A stretch of DNA of 64,000 nt. Source: Nephrotoma appendiculata (Eukaryota; Arthropoda; Insecta; Diptera; Tipulidae). The notes beneath the pieces were generated by a model that was not told the origin of the DNA, searched no databases, and was given only the letters and a program-made list of their open reading frames with translations. Shown here piece after piece: positions 11,500 to 22,056 of this stretch. Numbering within the stretch: the first letter of the stretch is position 1; each line of letters starts with the position of its first letter. A program made the position numbers and the translations under genes. The stretch spans positions 71,685,571-71,749,570 of the forward strand of contig OX371225.1 in assembly GCA_947310385.1 (NCBI GenBank), given 5' to 3'.

Positions 11500-14320
11500 T
11501 TATTGCTGTGCAGAAATACTGCCGACGTTGAACCAAATGGTTCAAGACACTGGTAATAATACTATTTTCGTGATTGGTCTTCTTAAAATTCCCGCTTTGG
11601 TTTTGACCGAAACTACTGGTACTAGTCCATCTAGGCCTGGATTAATTTCTATAATTCTGTCTAGTATAGCCACTGTGCTGGAGGTGTATTGTCATCACGA
11701 ATTAAAATGATCTCATTGATTTTGATGTTAACATTTTTGTGTTCACGATTGTGAAGTGTAGTAGGATATTCTTTGTAAAATCGGTTCCGAAAATGTTGCA
11801 TAATGTTGTATAAGATTCCATCGTTTCAGTGTATTTGATTTGACTTCTGCGAAATTTTGATCGGGTGGTAATGTCAGTGATTGCCCAATAATGAAGTGCA
11901 CCGGTGTCAACATATTAATACCATCTGGATTTGGTGAAAGTGAACACAGGGGTCAAGAATTCAATATGGCTTCTACTGTTGTTAGCCATGTAGTCTTAAA
12001 CTTCCCAAAGTCTTAAACTTCCCAAAACTCGTCTCAAATAGAACTTGGTCGAATTGACTGCTGATTCATATGAACCGCCAAAGTTCGGCCCGGATGGTCG
12101 TGAAAAATGCCATTCGGTTTGATAATCTAGTAAAAAGTTTGAAATTAAATTATTGTGTTTTGTTGATTTGTTTAATTTGTAGATTTCTTGGAGTTGGTTT
12201 CTTGCACCAACGAAATTTGTGCCATTATTCGAGAAAATATCGGAACATACTAGACATAAAACGCTTTAAGGCAGCCAAATGTGTGTTGGTTGATAAGTCA
12301 CTGACGAGTTCTATGTGAACTACTTTGCTGCTCATACAGGCAAAAATCGCGATGTTGCTTTTATGAGACTTGGATTGTCTTCCCACCATGGCTCGAAGTC
12401 AAATGGGACCTGCATAGTCAATTCCCACCTGGTGGAAAACATATTTAAAATTCGTTCCTGCGGGTGGTAAATCTCCCATTAATTGGTTAACTCTTTCGAG
12501 TCGATTATCAACTGCGTGATGATATGGTTTGCTTGTAAGATTATTGGAAACCTTTTGTTATATTCGATGTTAGCATGTTGGATTCTTCTTTCAACTCATA
12601 AGCTTCCATGATCATCTAGAAATGGATTTAATGCTGTTACTTTACTGCTCTGCGGAAGATGTTTTTTATTCACTGTGCAAGAGATTTCTGTTCGAAAGTC
12701 ATCAAGCTGGACCCATTTAAAAATAACATTCGTATCATGGTTGTAATTTTGAGGTATCAGTAGAATCGATTTTGGTTCATTTTTAATTGACCTTTTGATG
12801 TTATTTTGAAAGTGGAACAGTGAGGCAAAAATTCTGACAAATTTCGAATATTTCTATGATAAATCGTCGAAAAAATTAATCGATATTGTGACATTCAGTT
12901 CATCTATGGGTTTAGGTTTTTCCTCGTTGGTGTTCGGACTAACTCGAAATAGTCTTTCCTGATTGGGCCAATACTCCGGATCTTGCTGAAGCCATGTTGA
13001 GTCATTCCACCATTGGTTTAGATCACACAATTTCGAAGGCAAAATCCCAAGCGAAGCGCAGTCATGTATGTAAAGCCAATTATTTCGTACGGTTGACTCT
13101 AAAATATCCGCTGTTCGATTGGCGACATAACTTTTCCAACATCTCGGATGAGATGATAACCATCATAATACATCGGTATAATCGGTCCAATTGTACACTT
13201 CTATATTTTCGGATTGTAATGCTTCAATGTCTGTTTTTGTTTTCAATGTCTGTGCTACTCGCGTTTTCACGCAGTTTATATTGGTTTGGATGATGCCTTC
13301 TTTATTCTCGGTTCTGCAGTAAATCACGGCAGAATAAGTGAATTGGGATGCGTCGGAAAATCTGTGTAATTGTCATTTTTCGCTTACGGTGAATAACCAT
13401 CGAGGAATGGACATTTTATTGATATGATGTATAGTTCTTGTCTAAGATCTTGCCATTTTTGACAAATATTGGTGGGTAGTTGATCATCCCATTGTAACTT
13501 GAGGGGCCAAAGTGATTGGAAAAAAATCTCTACCATAATAATGGAGGGTGACAACAGCCAACCGAGCGGATCGAAGATTTTTGATGATCCAGTAGCTTAA
13601 CTGAGCGGGTTCCCTCAGAAATTTCGATTGGTGATAGTTCTTGGATGTTCCTGGGTAGTTCTGCTGTAACAATGATGCGCCGTTCGATGTCCACTTGCAT
13701 TAATGGAACCCAGCTGATCCCAAGATATTAATTATCTGACTTTGTATTAAACTCGCATCTTGTTCATAATCGGCTCCGGACATCAAATCGTCAATGTATA
13801 AATCGTTCTTAATGATTTTTGCAGCTAGAGGAGATTTTATCATATTATTGTCGGCAATTGTGGCATGATGTGGCATATAGAACGATGTGGCTGCGGGTTG
13901 GTTATTGGAATGGTTGGGAATATGCTTTCCATGTAGCATAATTTGATATATTCCTGCATAAACGTGATGTATTCAAGTTTGAGATTCGGAAGTTTGGTAA
14001 ACTTGGATTTCATCGCACACAATCGTTTGATGGCCATATCTCTGGTATTTGTCATTGGTTGGTGAGTTTCGGCGAAATGAGCTTCAATCGATCGCTTCAA
14101 GCGATCGATATCAAGTTCGGTACAGCAACTTAGTGGTGTGAATTCGGTTATAAAGTTGGTTGCAATATTTCGAGAGACAATTCATCCGAAGATTGTATTA
14201 TGGGTGATTGGTTTCCCAGAACTGCCAAGGATTTTGCCATCAGGTAGGATCTCGAAGAAATGAAAGGTCATCTAATGCAAACAGATAGTAGGTCTAGCGT
14301 TTATAAAAATAATAGTAATT
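11500..14320 (-). pseudogene. BEL/Pao pol remnant, minus strand
   Basis: Read on the minus strand from 14320 downwards: a protease to RT linker (LPDGKILGSSGK), RT pieces including LYIDDLMSGADYEQDA (about 13760-13810), an RNase H and linker region (13484-13672), the integrase N-terminal area (LNQWWNDSTWLQQDPEYWP, about 12960-13030), an integrase core with NGTNFVGARN and PNFGGSYESAV (about 12000-12150), and the integrase C-terminus (AILDRIIEINPGLDG, about 11640). Order and motifs are BEL/Pao. Numerous frameshifts and stops make it inactive. Its upstream end is cut by the gypsy cluster at 14326, and the gag fragment at 30840-31427 may be its displaced 5' part. Confidence 0.85.
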
Positions 14321-14325
14321 GTAGT

Positions 14326-14776
14326 TGTAGCGGCTCAAAATAAATAAAATCCTTTTCACTTCGTGGCACTCCTCGTAGCAAAACTATTTATACACCGCGC
14401 CGCTTAATTACGAGGCATTGCTCGTTTTGCTGAATAGAGTTATTTCGCCACCTACATTCGCGAATCTCGATATTTATCGATTATCGATAAATATCGAGAT
14501 TTCAAGTTCATTACACGGAATGAGAAACGAAAACGACGAGTCTCGTTTTAGTAGTAAAATGAGACACAGTCTCTTACACATAATAAAATTGAATAGTGCC
14601 GCGAACAATCGTTCACACCAACCATTTTGTGAACTAGTACCTATTAAATAATAAGTTATAGTGTAAATGTATTACTATATTAATTAACGTAAATAATAAA
14701 TACAATACAGTTTACTAAAATAATATAATGAGTGTTAATTATTTAAATACAATAAAACTACGGTAACACCGCTATA
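14326..14776 (+). repeat. 5' LTR of the CsRn1-type element (451 bp)
   Basis: Begins tgtagcgg and ends ccgctata, short inverted ends with one mismatch. It holds a TATA-like tatttata at 14385-14392 and a 39-base palindrome at 14463-14501. Relative to the 3' LTR it has 145 extra bases, 14357-14501, which include both of these. The rest aligns to the 3' LTR with 3 substitutions. This LTR would drive the element's transcription. Confidence 0.93.
14463..14501. promoter_or_regulatory. Perfect 18-base inverted repeat in the 5' LTR with a DRE-type site
   Basis: aatctcgatatttatcga at 14463-14480 and its exact complement at 14484-14501 are separated by three bases. Across the centre, 14482-14489 reads TATCGATA, the sequence of the insect DNA-replication-related element bound by DREF and overlapping BEAF-32-type CGATA sites. 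It lies downstream of the TATA-like box. A role in element expression or insulation is inference. The same segment is absent from the 3' LTR. Confidence 0.6.
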
Positions 14777-14778
14777 AC

Positions 14779-14792
14779 TGGTGACCCCGACG
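14779..14792 (+). other. Primer-binding site, tRNA-Trp type
   Basis: TGGTGACCCCGACG starts two bases after the 5' LTR. It is complementary to the CCA end and acceptor/T-stem region of insect tRNA-Trp. Use of tRNA-Trp is known for CsRn1-clade gypsy elements, which agrees with the gag type. Confidence 0.8.
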
Positions 14793-15229
14793 CGCGGATT
14801 ACGGTAAAAAAAAAACAGTTCGACCGTTACAAAATTCCGCGCAAGAGCACATTTTTTTCTCTCTTAATGTGTCTAATAAAAAAAACGTGTAACTAATCAA
14901 TTTACTATAAATAATATAAACTATAATATACATAAATAGTGCATCAATATTTATAGCGCACAACAAAAAAAAACTAAAACGCTAACAAAAATAACAGGCG
15001 CACAGAAACGCCTTTTTTTTTTTTTTTTTTTTATTTATTTATTTTGCACTAGCCCCAAAATATGGTGCCATTTGGCCCAGTTTCAATATTTACAATTTTT
15101 ACAATTTTCATTCAAATTTTACAAATTTATAAATTTTACAAATTTTTAAATTTTACAAATTTTCAAATTTTACATTTTTATTTTTTTTAATTTTAATCTT
15201 TTATTCATCTTTCACGCATCGATCCCCTT

Positions 15230-18200
15230 TCATACTTCTATCTGATTCATTCTTATAAAATCATACACATTCTTATATACTTGCATCCCCATTCGTAATA
15301 ATTCAGTCAGATTCCTTGCGCTCAAGAGGCCATCGAACATTTGTCTATTCTGATTGAATGAAGAACATTTCAGAATCAAATGTTCGATGTCCTCCACAAC
15401 CAAACAGCTTTCGCATAATTCACTCTCAATCAAATTGCGTTTCTTCAAATACTCTTTCCAATTACCATGATTCAATCTCACACGTTCCATTGTTCGTAAC
15501 ATTCTAGTATCTCCTTTGATCTCCTTAAAAAAAGGTCGAATCAAAGGAGAACTAACCAGCTCAAAGTACTTCTTGCCTTTCACCTGACATTTTTCAATAA
15601 ATTCGCTCTCCCATTTTCTCCACAGATTCACCTGAAACATGCGAAGTACATCTCTTGCATCCATGAATTCATATTCATTTATACCTTCAACCAAGCAACC
15701 CCGTTTTGCAAGCATATCGGCTCTTTCATTACCTTCAATTTGTAGGTGTGAAGGTATCCATTGAAGAATGACCTCACTCCCACAAGATTGAAGGTATTCA
15801 TACAACATTTCCACATACACATTTCCATGAGTTCCCCCACCCTTACTAATCAATTCTAACCCACTCCGGGAGTCGGAGAATAACACTACTCTCCTCCTCC
15901 CTTGTGCCATTGCCAACTTGATCCCTTCCATAATTCCAATCAACTCTGCATTCATTATACAGATACTTTCATGCACTCTTACCATTTTCTCTTTCCTCAT
16001 TGAAGGAATAAAAATTCCTACACCTACTCGCTCACCACTCACACTAGCATCTGTATAAACTTCCAAATGTGCAAAATAATTTGTTCGCATTTTTAAAAAC
16101 TCACTCTTAACCGATAACTCATTCATCATTGCTTTTGTTGTATCACCAAAATTCAAACGCACAATTAGATTGCTCGGAGGGACTTTCGGATTTACGGGCC
16201 GAATCTTGGAGAGTATATTCATATTCTCCAAGATCACCCGTGACTGTTGTGTTCTTTGGTAATCCGTCCCTCTTTGCAAACTCTCTTTCATTTCATTCAC
16301 CAATTTATTGTCCTTAGTCAACATCCGCACAGTCTCTCGCACGGTGATCCATTCCCTCTTATAATTGAGAGGTGAGTCACCCAATTCAGACCATAGAGTG
16401 TGTATTGGGGTTGAATTAATCGCCCCCAATACCACTCTGGCACAAGCATTCTCCACAGTCATCAACTTTTTAAAACCGACTTTAGACCCATCACCATAAA
16501 TGCTCATTCCATATGCAATTTTCGATGACACTATCGCCTTTCGTAACATATCAGTCACACAAGGATGAGCTCCCCATTTCGGTTTGCTCACCCTTTTAAT
16601 CACATTCAATCTGCTCTTGCAATTATCGGCTAATTTATCCATATGTACACGAAAATTTAATCGCTTATCAATCCAGATTCCCAAATACCTAGTCAAATTT
16701 ACACACTCTATTCTTTCATTATACACTTGCACATCTACCATACGATTTGTTCGAAAAGTCATACTACAACATTTTCTCGAGTTTACACACAAATTCAATT
16801 CGGTCAAACATTCTGTTATCTGATTCACACATTCTTGAGCATGATTCAAGGCCTCCTCGATGGTCTTCCCCTTGCCCATCAGGACAAAGTCATCTGCAAA
16901 TTGCAAAATGATTTTGTCCGGGGAGTTAAACCTATGCACCGAGCTCGTGTATATATTGAAGAGAGTCGGTGAGATTTTACTGCCTTGGGGTAGGCCTATA
17001 TTCACCGTTCCCTCCAACCTATACCCTCTACCACACAACACTAATTTTCTGTCATTCATGAACTCATACACCCATTTACAAATTTTCCAAGGAAACCCCA
17101 GGTCCAAAAGGACCTGAAAAAGCTTCCCCGGAACCACGTAATCATATGTCCTTTCTATATCCAAAAATACCGCCACAACATACTTCTTTTCCTTTCTTAC
17201 TTCCCATACAAACTTTTCAACACATTCATTTGCTGAGTGGTTACGGCGGAACCCAAAGGTGGTTTCCGGCAACAAATTACCCTCATTCACCAATTTATCT
17301 AAACGACCTTTCATCATACCATTCACAATTTTGACAAATACATTCAACATACATATTCCCCTGCAATTTGTTGCTATATTTTGGTCCCGATCTCTTTTCG
17401 GAATGGGTACCACCCTGCTTTCTTTCCATTTTTCCGGTATTTGAATACTCATCCATACTTGATTAAGAATTCGAAGCAATGCCACCTTGGCTTCGAACTC
17501 CAATCTACCAATCATTTTATAACTCACTCTGTTAGTTCCGGGGGTAGTAGATTTGGAGGATTCTAAAACCCCACGGAACTCATCCCATTCAAACTCCTTA
17601 CACATGCCATTCATCAGTTCACTTTCATTATCAAGTAACAAAAATTCATTCCTATCACCCAAATTGTTTCTAACATTCATCATCATTTGTAAAAAGACTC
17701 CTCCCTTCTCTCTATCATCTAACACTGCATTTATGCCTTTCGCTCTATAGCCTCTCACTCTATTAAAATTATCCCATACATCCTTTGTTGTTGTCCTATG
17801 TGTCATTTTGGACACATAGTCCCGCCAACTTTTCCTCTTCGCTCTACGTATAGCCTTTTTCAATTTTGCATTCATTCTTCCATAATTTATTCTACATTCA
17901 TGACATATACACCTATTGAACTCTCTCAATGCTATCCGTTTCCTTTCATACCAATACTGGATTTCATTATTCCACCAACCATTCACCTTACATTCATTCC
18001 CTGTTACATGTATACAGCACATTTCATTTACTCTCTCTATTTCATCCTCAAGTTGGTTAACCTCATTTGCTTCATTTGTTATGAGAATCTCATTCATACG
18101 TTCTACCCATTTCTTACCATTCAAAATAACCTTACGGTCTATGTCAACATTTACACCACCTAAGCACGTCCTGATCAAATAGTGATCGCTACCCAAATTC

Positions 18201-18856
18201 TCATCTGTTACATTCCAAGTGACTTGGGCCGCCAGCCCACTAGACATTAATGTTAAGTCTAATGCATTGGCTGTCGACCCCACAGACGGTATCCTTGATG
18301 ACTCACCATTGTTCAGGATCACGAGATCGGAATCCAAAATTAGTCGAGTAAACAAGTTTCCACAAGCATCATTTCTTTCACACCCCCAGACTCTCGAATG
18401 CGCATTCATATCACCCCCTACAATCAGGTCAATTTTTCCTTCCACCCAGTCAAGCAAAATTTGAAAATCTCTCAGGTTTTTTTCTCTATCACTCACTGAT
18501 ACAATTGGAGTTGCATATACACTCACAAATAACAAATTTCTGTCCAGATTCCGAGTTTTGGCAGTGATAACCTCGATGCGCTCGAATGTCGGTGTGTCGC
18601 ACAGGACCAGGCTGATATTGGTTCGCGCCAATATCGCCACTCCGCCAAAGCCATCAGCCCTCGGTCTGGACAGAAAATTGTACCCTTTTACCCGAAACGT
18701 CTTACCCGCACTCTCCCAAGTTTCACACAAAAGCATCACATTCACATAATTTTTGGCCAGTTAATTCCGCAACATATCACCATTGGCATACATGCTGCGG
18801 ATGTTTATCTGTCCAATTGTCAAGCATTCATTGGATCTTATCATACGCTCTGCCAT
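15230..18856 (-). pseudogene. LINE ORF2: endonuclease, reverse transcriptase, RNase H (one stop)
   Basis: ORF2 would copy the element by target-primed reverse transcription. The natural start is the ATG at 18856. An in-frame TAA at 18761-18763 (codon 32) is the only lesion. After it 1171 residues are open from the ATG at 18745. Order: apurinic-type endonuclease (LLCETWES, VGGDMNAHSRVWG, GSDHYLI), reverse transcriptase (LPQGSKISPTLFN, then catalytic FADD), RNase H (YTDASVSGERVGVG, FSDSRSG, ERADMLAKRG), and a C-terminal CX2CX8HX4C knuckle (CESCLVVEDIEHLILKC). The stop lies so near the N-terminus that reinitiation at 18745 would lose the start of the endonuclease. It is unlikely to be active without readthrough. 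Confidence 0.92.
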
Positions 18857-18928
18857 TCAAGGAAAAGGAGAAAAGGAAAAGGGTTTTAAAAAGTAAAAAT
18901 CAAAAAAGAAAAAAAGAAAAATGAAAAC

Positions 18929-20239
18929 TCATTCGAGGTCATTCATACCTACATCTAAATCGGTTAAAACTGACAACTCGTTTTGGTTGAGAAATGTATA
19001 TCTTCTTGCCAATATTGCATCAATATTTTTCGTTGCTTCTGCTCCTATTTCAATTTTTGAACTGCTTGCTGTTAATTCTCGTGTTCCATTTGTTTTCAAT
19101 TCTGTTTTCGTCATTGCCTCGTTGGCCTTATTAGTGTTGTTGTTCTTGTTGTTATTAAAGTTGTTGTTATTTTTATTATTATTGTTGTTACTGGTTTTGT
19201 TATTATTATTGCTGCTCTTATTATTATTATTATTATTATTATTATTGACATTATTATTGTTGTTGTTTTGTAATGTATTATTGTCGCTATTATTTGGTTG
19301 TTTGTGATTTTGATTTAACGTGTTCTTTGCGGTCTCATGTTGGATTATTTCACTATACAATATTTTTGTTTGTGCTCCAGTTGTATTCGCATTTTGTCTA
19401 TAATACACCACTTTGGCTTTGAAATATGTTATCCTTTCATCCGTTTTGATTTTTATTACAGCCTTCTCCAATAGGAATGTGGGACACTTCTGGTCAAATG
19501 CGGAGTGCTCCAGCTTGCAATTTGCGCAACTTATTGGTTCGCATGCTATGTTGTCATGTCCGTTAGGAATATTCTTTGCACATTTTGGACATACCGCTAT
19601 TCTATCGCACCTAGTTTTTGTATGCCCATAGCGCTGACATGTGTGACACCTCATTGGGTTCGGATAATATGTTCTGACGTCGAGCTTTAAAAAACCAGCT
19701 TTTATAGTCAACGGCAACTCGGTCATGTTGAAAGTTAAAATCAGTAGCGGCGTATATTTCAATTCATTGTTAATTTTCCTCTTTATTCTTTCAACTTTTA
19801 TTACCTTCTGACTTTCGAGTTCCTTTGTAATCTCCTCCTCTTTTATCATTAAAAGGTCTCTGCAATATACTACTCCTTTAGAGTGATTTAAGAATTGATG
19901 TTCTGTTACTTTTATTGGTATGTCACCAAGTTTTGTCGCACCTAGCATCTTGTTATATGCCTCCTCTTTGTCTAAAAGTACTAAAAGCTCCCCATTTCTT
20001 GTCCGTTGTGTCTCTTTAATTTGAATGGTTATCATAGATAATCCTTTCTCGATGTAGAAAGGTGATACTTCATTAAAAGTTTTGTTGTTTTCATCTACAC
20101 GTTTGATCACAACATATTTGTGTGTAGATTTCGCGTCATCGAAAAAACTTCTTCGCCTTTTATTTTTGTTATCTTCAAGTCTCGCGTATCCTCTCGAATC
20201 GACAAGAGTCGAGAATCTATTTTCCAATGCACTCGGCAT
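18929..20239 (-). CDS. LINE ORF1, gag-like RNA-binding protein
   Basis: An uninterrupted frame of 436 residues, 72 bases upstream of the natural ORF2 start. Residues 198-252 hold three cysteine-histidine knuckles in a row: CHTCQRYGHTKTRC, CPKCAKNIPNGHDNIAC and CANCKLEHSAFDQKC. This is the arrangement of I-clade ORF1 proteins, which bind the element's RNA and act as its chaperone. Residues from about 320 to 380 are an extended asparagine tract, encoded by a trinucleotide run on the plus strand at 19131-19330. The N-terminus (about 40-190) resembles the RNA-recognition-like part of such proteins. No stops or shifts are seen, so this ORF may still be expressible. Confidence 0.88.
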   Translation of the reverse strand: MPSALENRFSTLVDSRGYARLEDNKNKRRRSFFDDAKSTHKYVVIKRVDENNKTFNEVSPFYIEKGLSMITIQIKETQRTRNGELLVLLDKEEAYNKMLGATKLGDIPIKVTEHQFLNHSKGVVYCRDLLMIKEEEITKELESQKVIKVERIKRKINNELKYTPLLILTFNMTELPLTIKAGFLKLDVRTYYPNPMRCHTCQRYGHTKTRCDRIAVCPKCAKNIPNGHDNIACEPISCANCKLEHSAFDQKCPTFLLEKAVIKIKTDERITYFKAKVVYYRQNANTTGAQTKILYSEIIQHETAKNTLNQNHKQPNNSDNNTLQNNNNNNVNNNNNNNNNKSSNNNNKTSNNNNNKNNNNFNNNKNNNTNKANEAMTKTELKTNGTRELTASSSKIEIGAEATKNIDAILARRYTFLNQNELSVLTDLDVGMNDLE

Positions 20240-20627
20240 CCTGCCCGTAGGCAGTTACCGTATTAAATAAAAATTCGGTGTTTTGGTTTTGGACACCTTA
20301 CCGTACAAAAAAAATATTTTCACCAAAATTTATTGTGTTTTAACAATTATTGTCTTTGTTAACACTCACTATTCACTCAGTCCACTTAGTACAATTGATT
20401 AAATGGCGCTTTTCTGTATGAAAACGCAATTCGGACTTGAACTTTAATATTAAAAAATTCACAAGAAAAAAAATTTTCCAAAATTTTTTGGAGCTGTCAA
20501 TAAACTTTTCGCAATGAAAACGCAATTCGAATCTTTTTTTATACATAAATAAATCACATCAATATTATATATTACCTACAAACATATTATAAATGTTATA
20601 TATATTACATTTAATTATATAAACGCC

Positions 20628-20692
20628 ATAGCCCAACGGTTAGCGTTGATGGCTAGCGATATGAACGTCGCGAGTTCGAAACTCGACCAATT
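20628..20692 (+). other. tRNA-like block with Pol III A and B boxes in the gypsy leader
   Basis: TAGCCCAACGGTTAGCG resembles an A box, and GAGTTCGAAACTC about 45 bases on resembles a B box with a T-stem and a TTCGAAA loop. The flanking bases do not form a seven-pair acceptor stem, so this is not a complete tRNA gene. It lies between the LINE's target duplication and gag, in leader sequence of the CsRn1-type element. It is either a captured tRNA or SINE head, or a normal part of this family's leader. Confidence 0.45.
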
Positions 20693-20699
20693 CATATAT

Positions 20700-21117
20700 A
20701 TTTTCTTTATATTTCGTGTATATAAAATTTTTTTTTCCAAACAATTTGAATATAACATATTTTTTTTACAAATATTTCATTAAGTTTATTGTAAGTGTAC
20801 GATTGTTCGATTCTACATTTTCGCACTATATTAACTATAAAATTCCGTTGATCTTTCCGTTAAATAATCCTTTCTCGTTTCTAATTTCGCTTCCTTTTTT
20901 TTTTCTCGTTACAATTTCTTGTTTTGCTGATGTAATTCTCATTCGATCTGACCATTTTTTTGTTCATTCACACACTACTTGGTTGGAAAAATAGTTCTTT
21001 CAGTTTGTTCGCGTTCGAATATTTTTTTTAAGTCTACAATCATACACAAGTTTACAAAATAAATATTTCTGCTACGCCGGAATTATCAAAGTGAAGTGAA
21101 AAATAAAACAAGTAAAG
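20700..21117 (+). other. Gypsy leader before gag
   Basis: AT-rich untranslated leader of the CsRn1-type element between the tRNA-like block and the gag start. No start codon in a long frame and no recognisable domain. The part before the LINE insertion is 14793-15012. Confidence 0.6.
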
Positions 21118-22056
21118 ATGCCACCGAAACAACAAAAAGCCGTTTCATCATCGGAAGATGAGAACGACAGCCATGCTGGCACATCAACATCGGGGGCAAC
21201 GACCAAAATATACAAGATGCCACCTAAAATACCTCCCTTCTGGAACGAGCAACCGGCAGCTTGGTTCATCCTCGTCGAAAATCAGTTCGGTATCCACCGC
21301 ATTGTCGACGACGATGAACAATTCGCATACACTCTCGGCGCGATACCACAAGAGACGGTACAATTCATCACGGACATTTTCAGGAACCCGCAGCCAGGCA
21401 CGCAATATCATCGACTGAAATCCGCGTTAACCAACCGATACTCTGTCAGCGAGGAACAACGACTTGACGAGTTGCTTTCAGGTTTCCAACAAATGGGAGA
21501 CCTTAAACCGTCCCACTTTTATCGCTTGCTTGAACAAAAAGCAGGTGATTCCAAATTAGTAAATAATGATTTACTCAAAAATCTCTGGCTAAAACGTTTG
21601 TCAGACGACTTACCAGCGATAATGGCGCGGGATATTAAAAACGACATCGAGGAAATCCTACCGGTCGCCGACAATATCTGGATTTACGCTCAATCCAGAG
21701 CACCCAAACCAATTGCTGCTGTCAACCAGCCATCCACAAGCAAGGCAATTGCTAACGGTGAATCAGCCCTTGCTTCAATGCAACGACAACTAGGCAAGAC
21801 GCAACAACAATTGGCTGATCTACAGCGAACACTGGCCAACATGAACATTGGTTCACGTGGAAGATCGCCAAACAACAGACGGAATTTCAATTACCGACAC
21901 AGGTCAAGGTCGAGATCGTCATCTCGATCTGGACCCTGCTACTCCCACCGTCATTTCGGCTCACGGGCACGCAACTGCAATCAGCCGTGCAGTTTCCGAC
22001 CGGTAGCTCATGGGCAAAATACTTCCAAACATTTTAAGCCTTCGGAAAACCACTAA
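21118..22056 (+). CDS. gag: Gag of the CsRn1-type gypsy element
   Basis: An intact 312-residue capsid/nucleocapsid precursor. Residues 35-180 (from MPPKIPPFWNEQPAAWFILV) match the N-terminal gag region shared by CsRn1 and related insect gypsy elements. A low-complexity arginine/serine stretch follows at about 245-270. The C-terminus bears the box CYSHRHFGSRARNCNQPC, a CX2HX9CX3C pattern in place of the usual CCHC knuckle, known as a hallmark of CsRn1. Gag would assemble the particle and package RNA. It ends at 22056, and pol lies in the -1 frame. The bases ggaaaac just before the stop might serve as a slip site but are not a canonical heptamer. Confidence 0.92.
   Translation: MPPKQQKAVSSSEDENDSHAGTSTSGATTKIYKMPPKIPPFWNEQPAAWFILVENQFGIHRIVDDDEQFAYTLGAIPQETVQFITDIFRNPQPGTQYHRLKSALTNRYSVSEEQRLDELLSGFQQMGDLKPSHFYRLLEQKAGDSKLVNNDLLKNLWLKRLSDDLPAIMARDIKNDIEEILPVADNIWIYAQSRAPKPIAAVNQPSTSKAIANGESALASMQRQLGKTQQQLADLQRTLANMNIGSRGRSPNNRRNFNYRHRSRSRSSSRSGPCYSHRHFGSRARNCNQPCSFRPVAHGQNTSKHFKPSENH

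Larger units (their letters stand above)
15013..20620 (-). mobile_element. I-like LINE, near full length, antisense in the gypsy leader
   Basis: A minus-strand LINE with ORF1 (zinc-knuckle gag) followed by ORF2 (endonuclease, RT, RNase H). Its 3' tail appears on the plus strand as a run of T from 15013. A 7-base target duplication, aaacgcc, flanks it at 15006-15012 and 20621-20627. The gypsy leader resumes immediately after. ORF1 is intact and ORF2 has a single in-frame stop, so it inserted recently. An RNase H domain after the RT and three CCHC-like knuckles in ORF1 fit the I clade of LINEs. Confidence 0.9.

Noticed and set aside
15230..18749. Many plus-strand frames of 60-120 residues
   Set aside because: All are antisense shadows of the LINE ORF2, which has coherent domains and a far longer frame.
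18921..19307. Leucine-rich plus-strand frame
   Set aside because: It is antisense to the asparagine tract of the LINE ORF1 and comes from the same trinucleotide run.
20628..20692. A functional tRNA gene
   Set aside because: A and B box-like sequences are present, but no acceptor stem can be paired, so only a tRNA-like block is called.
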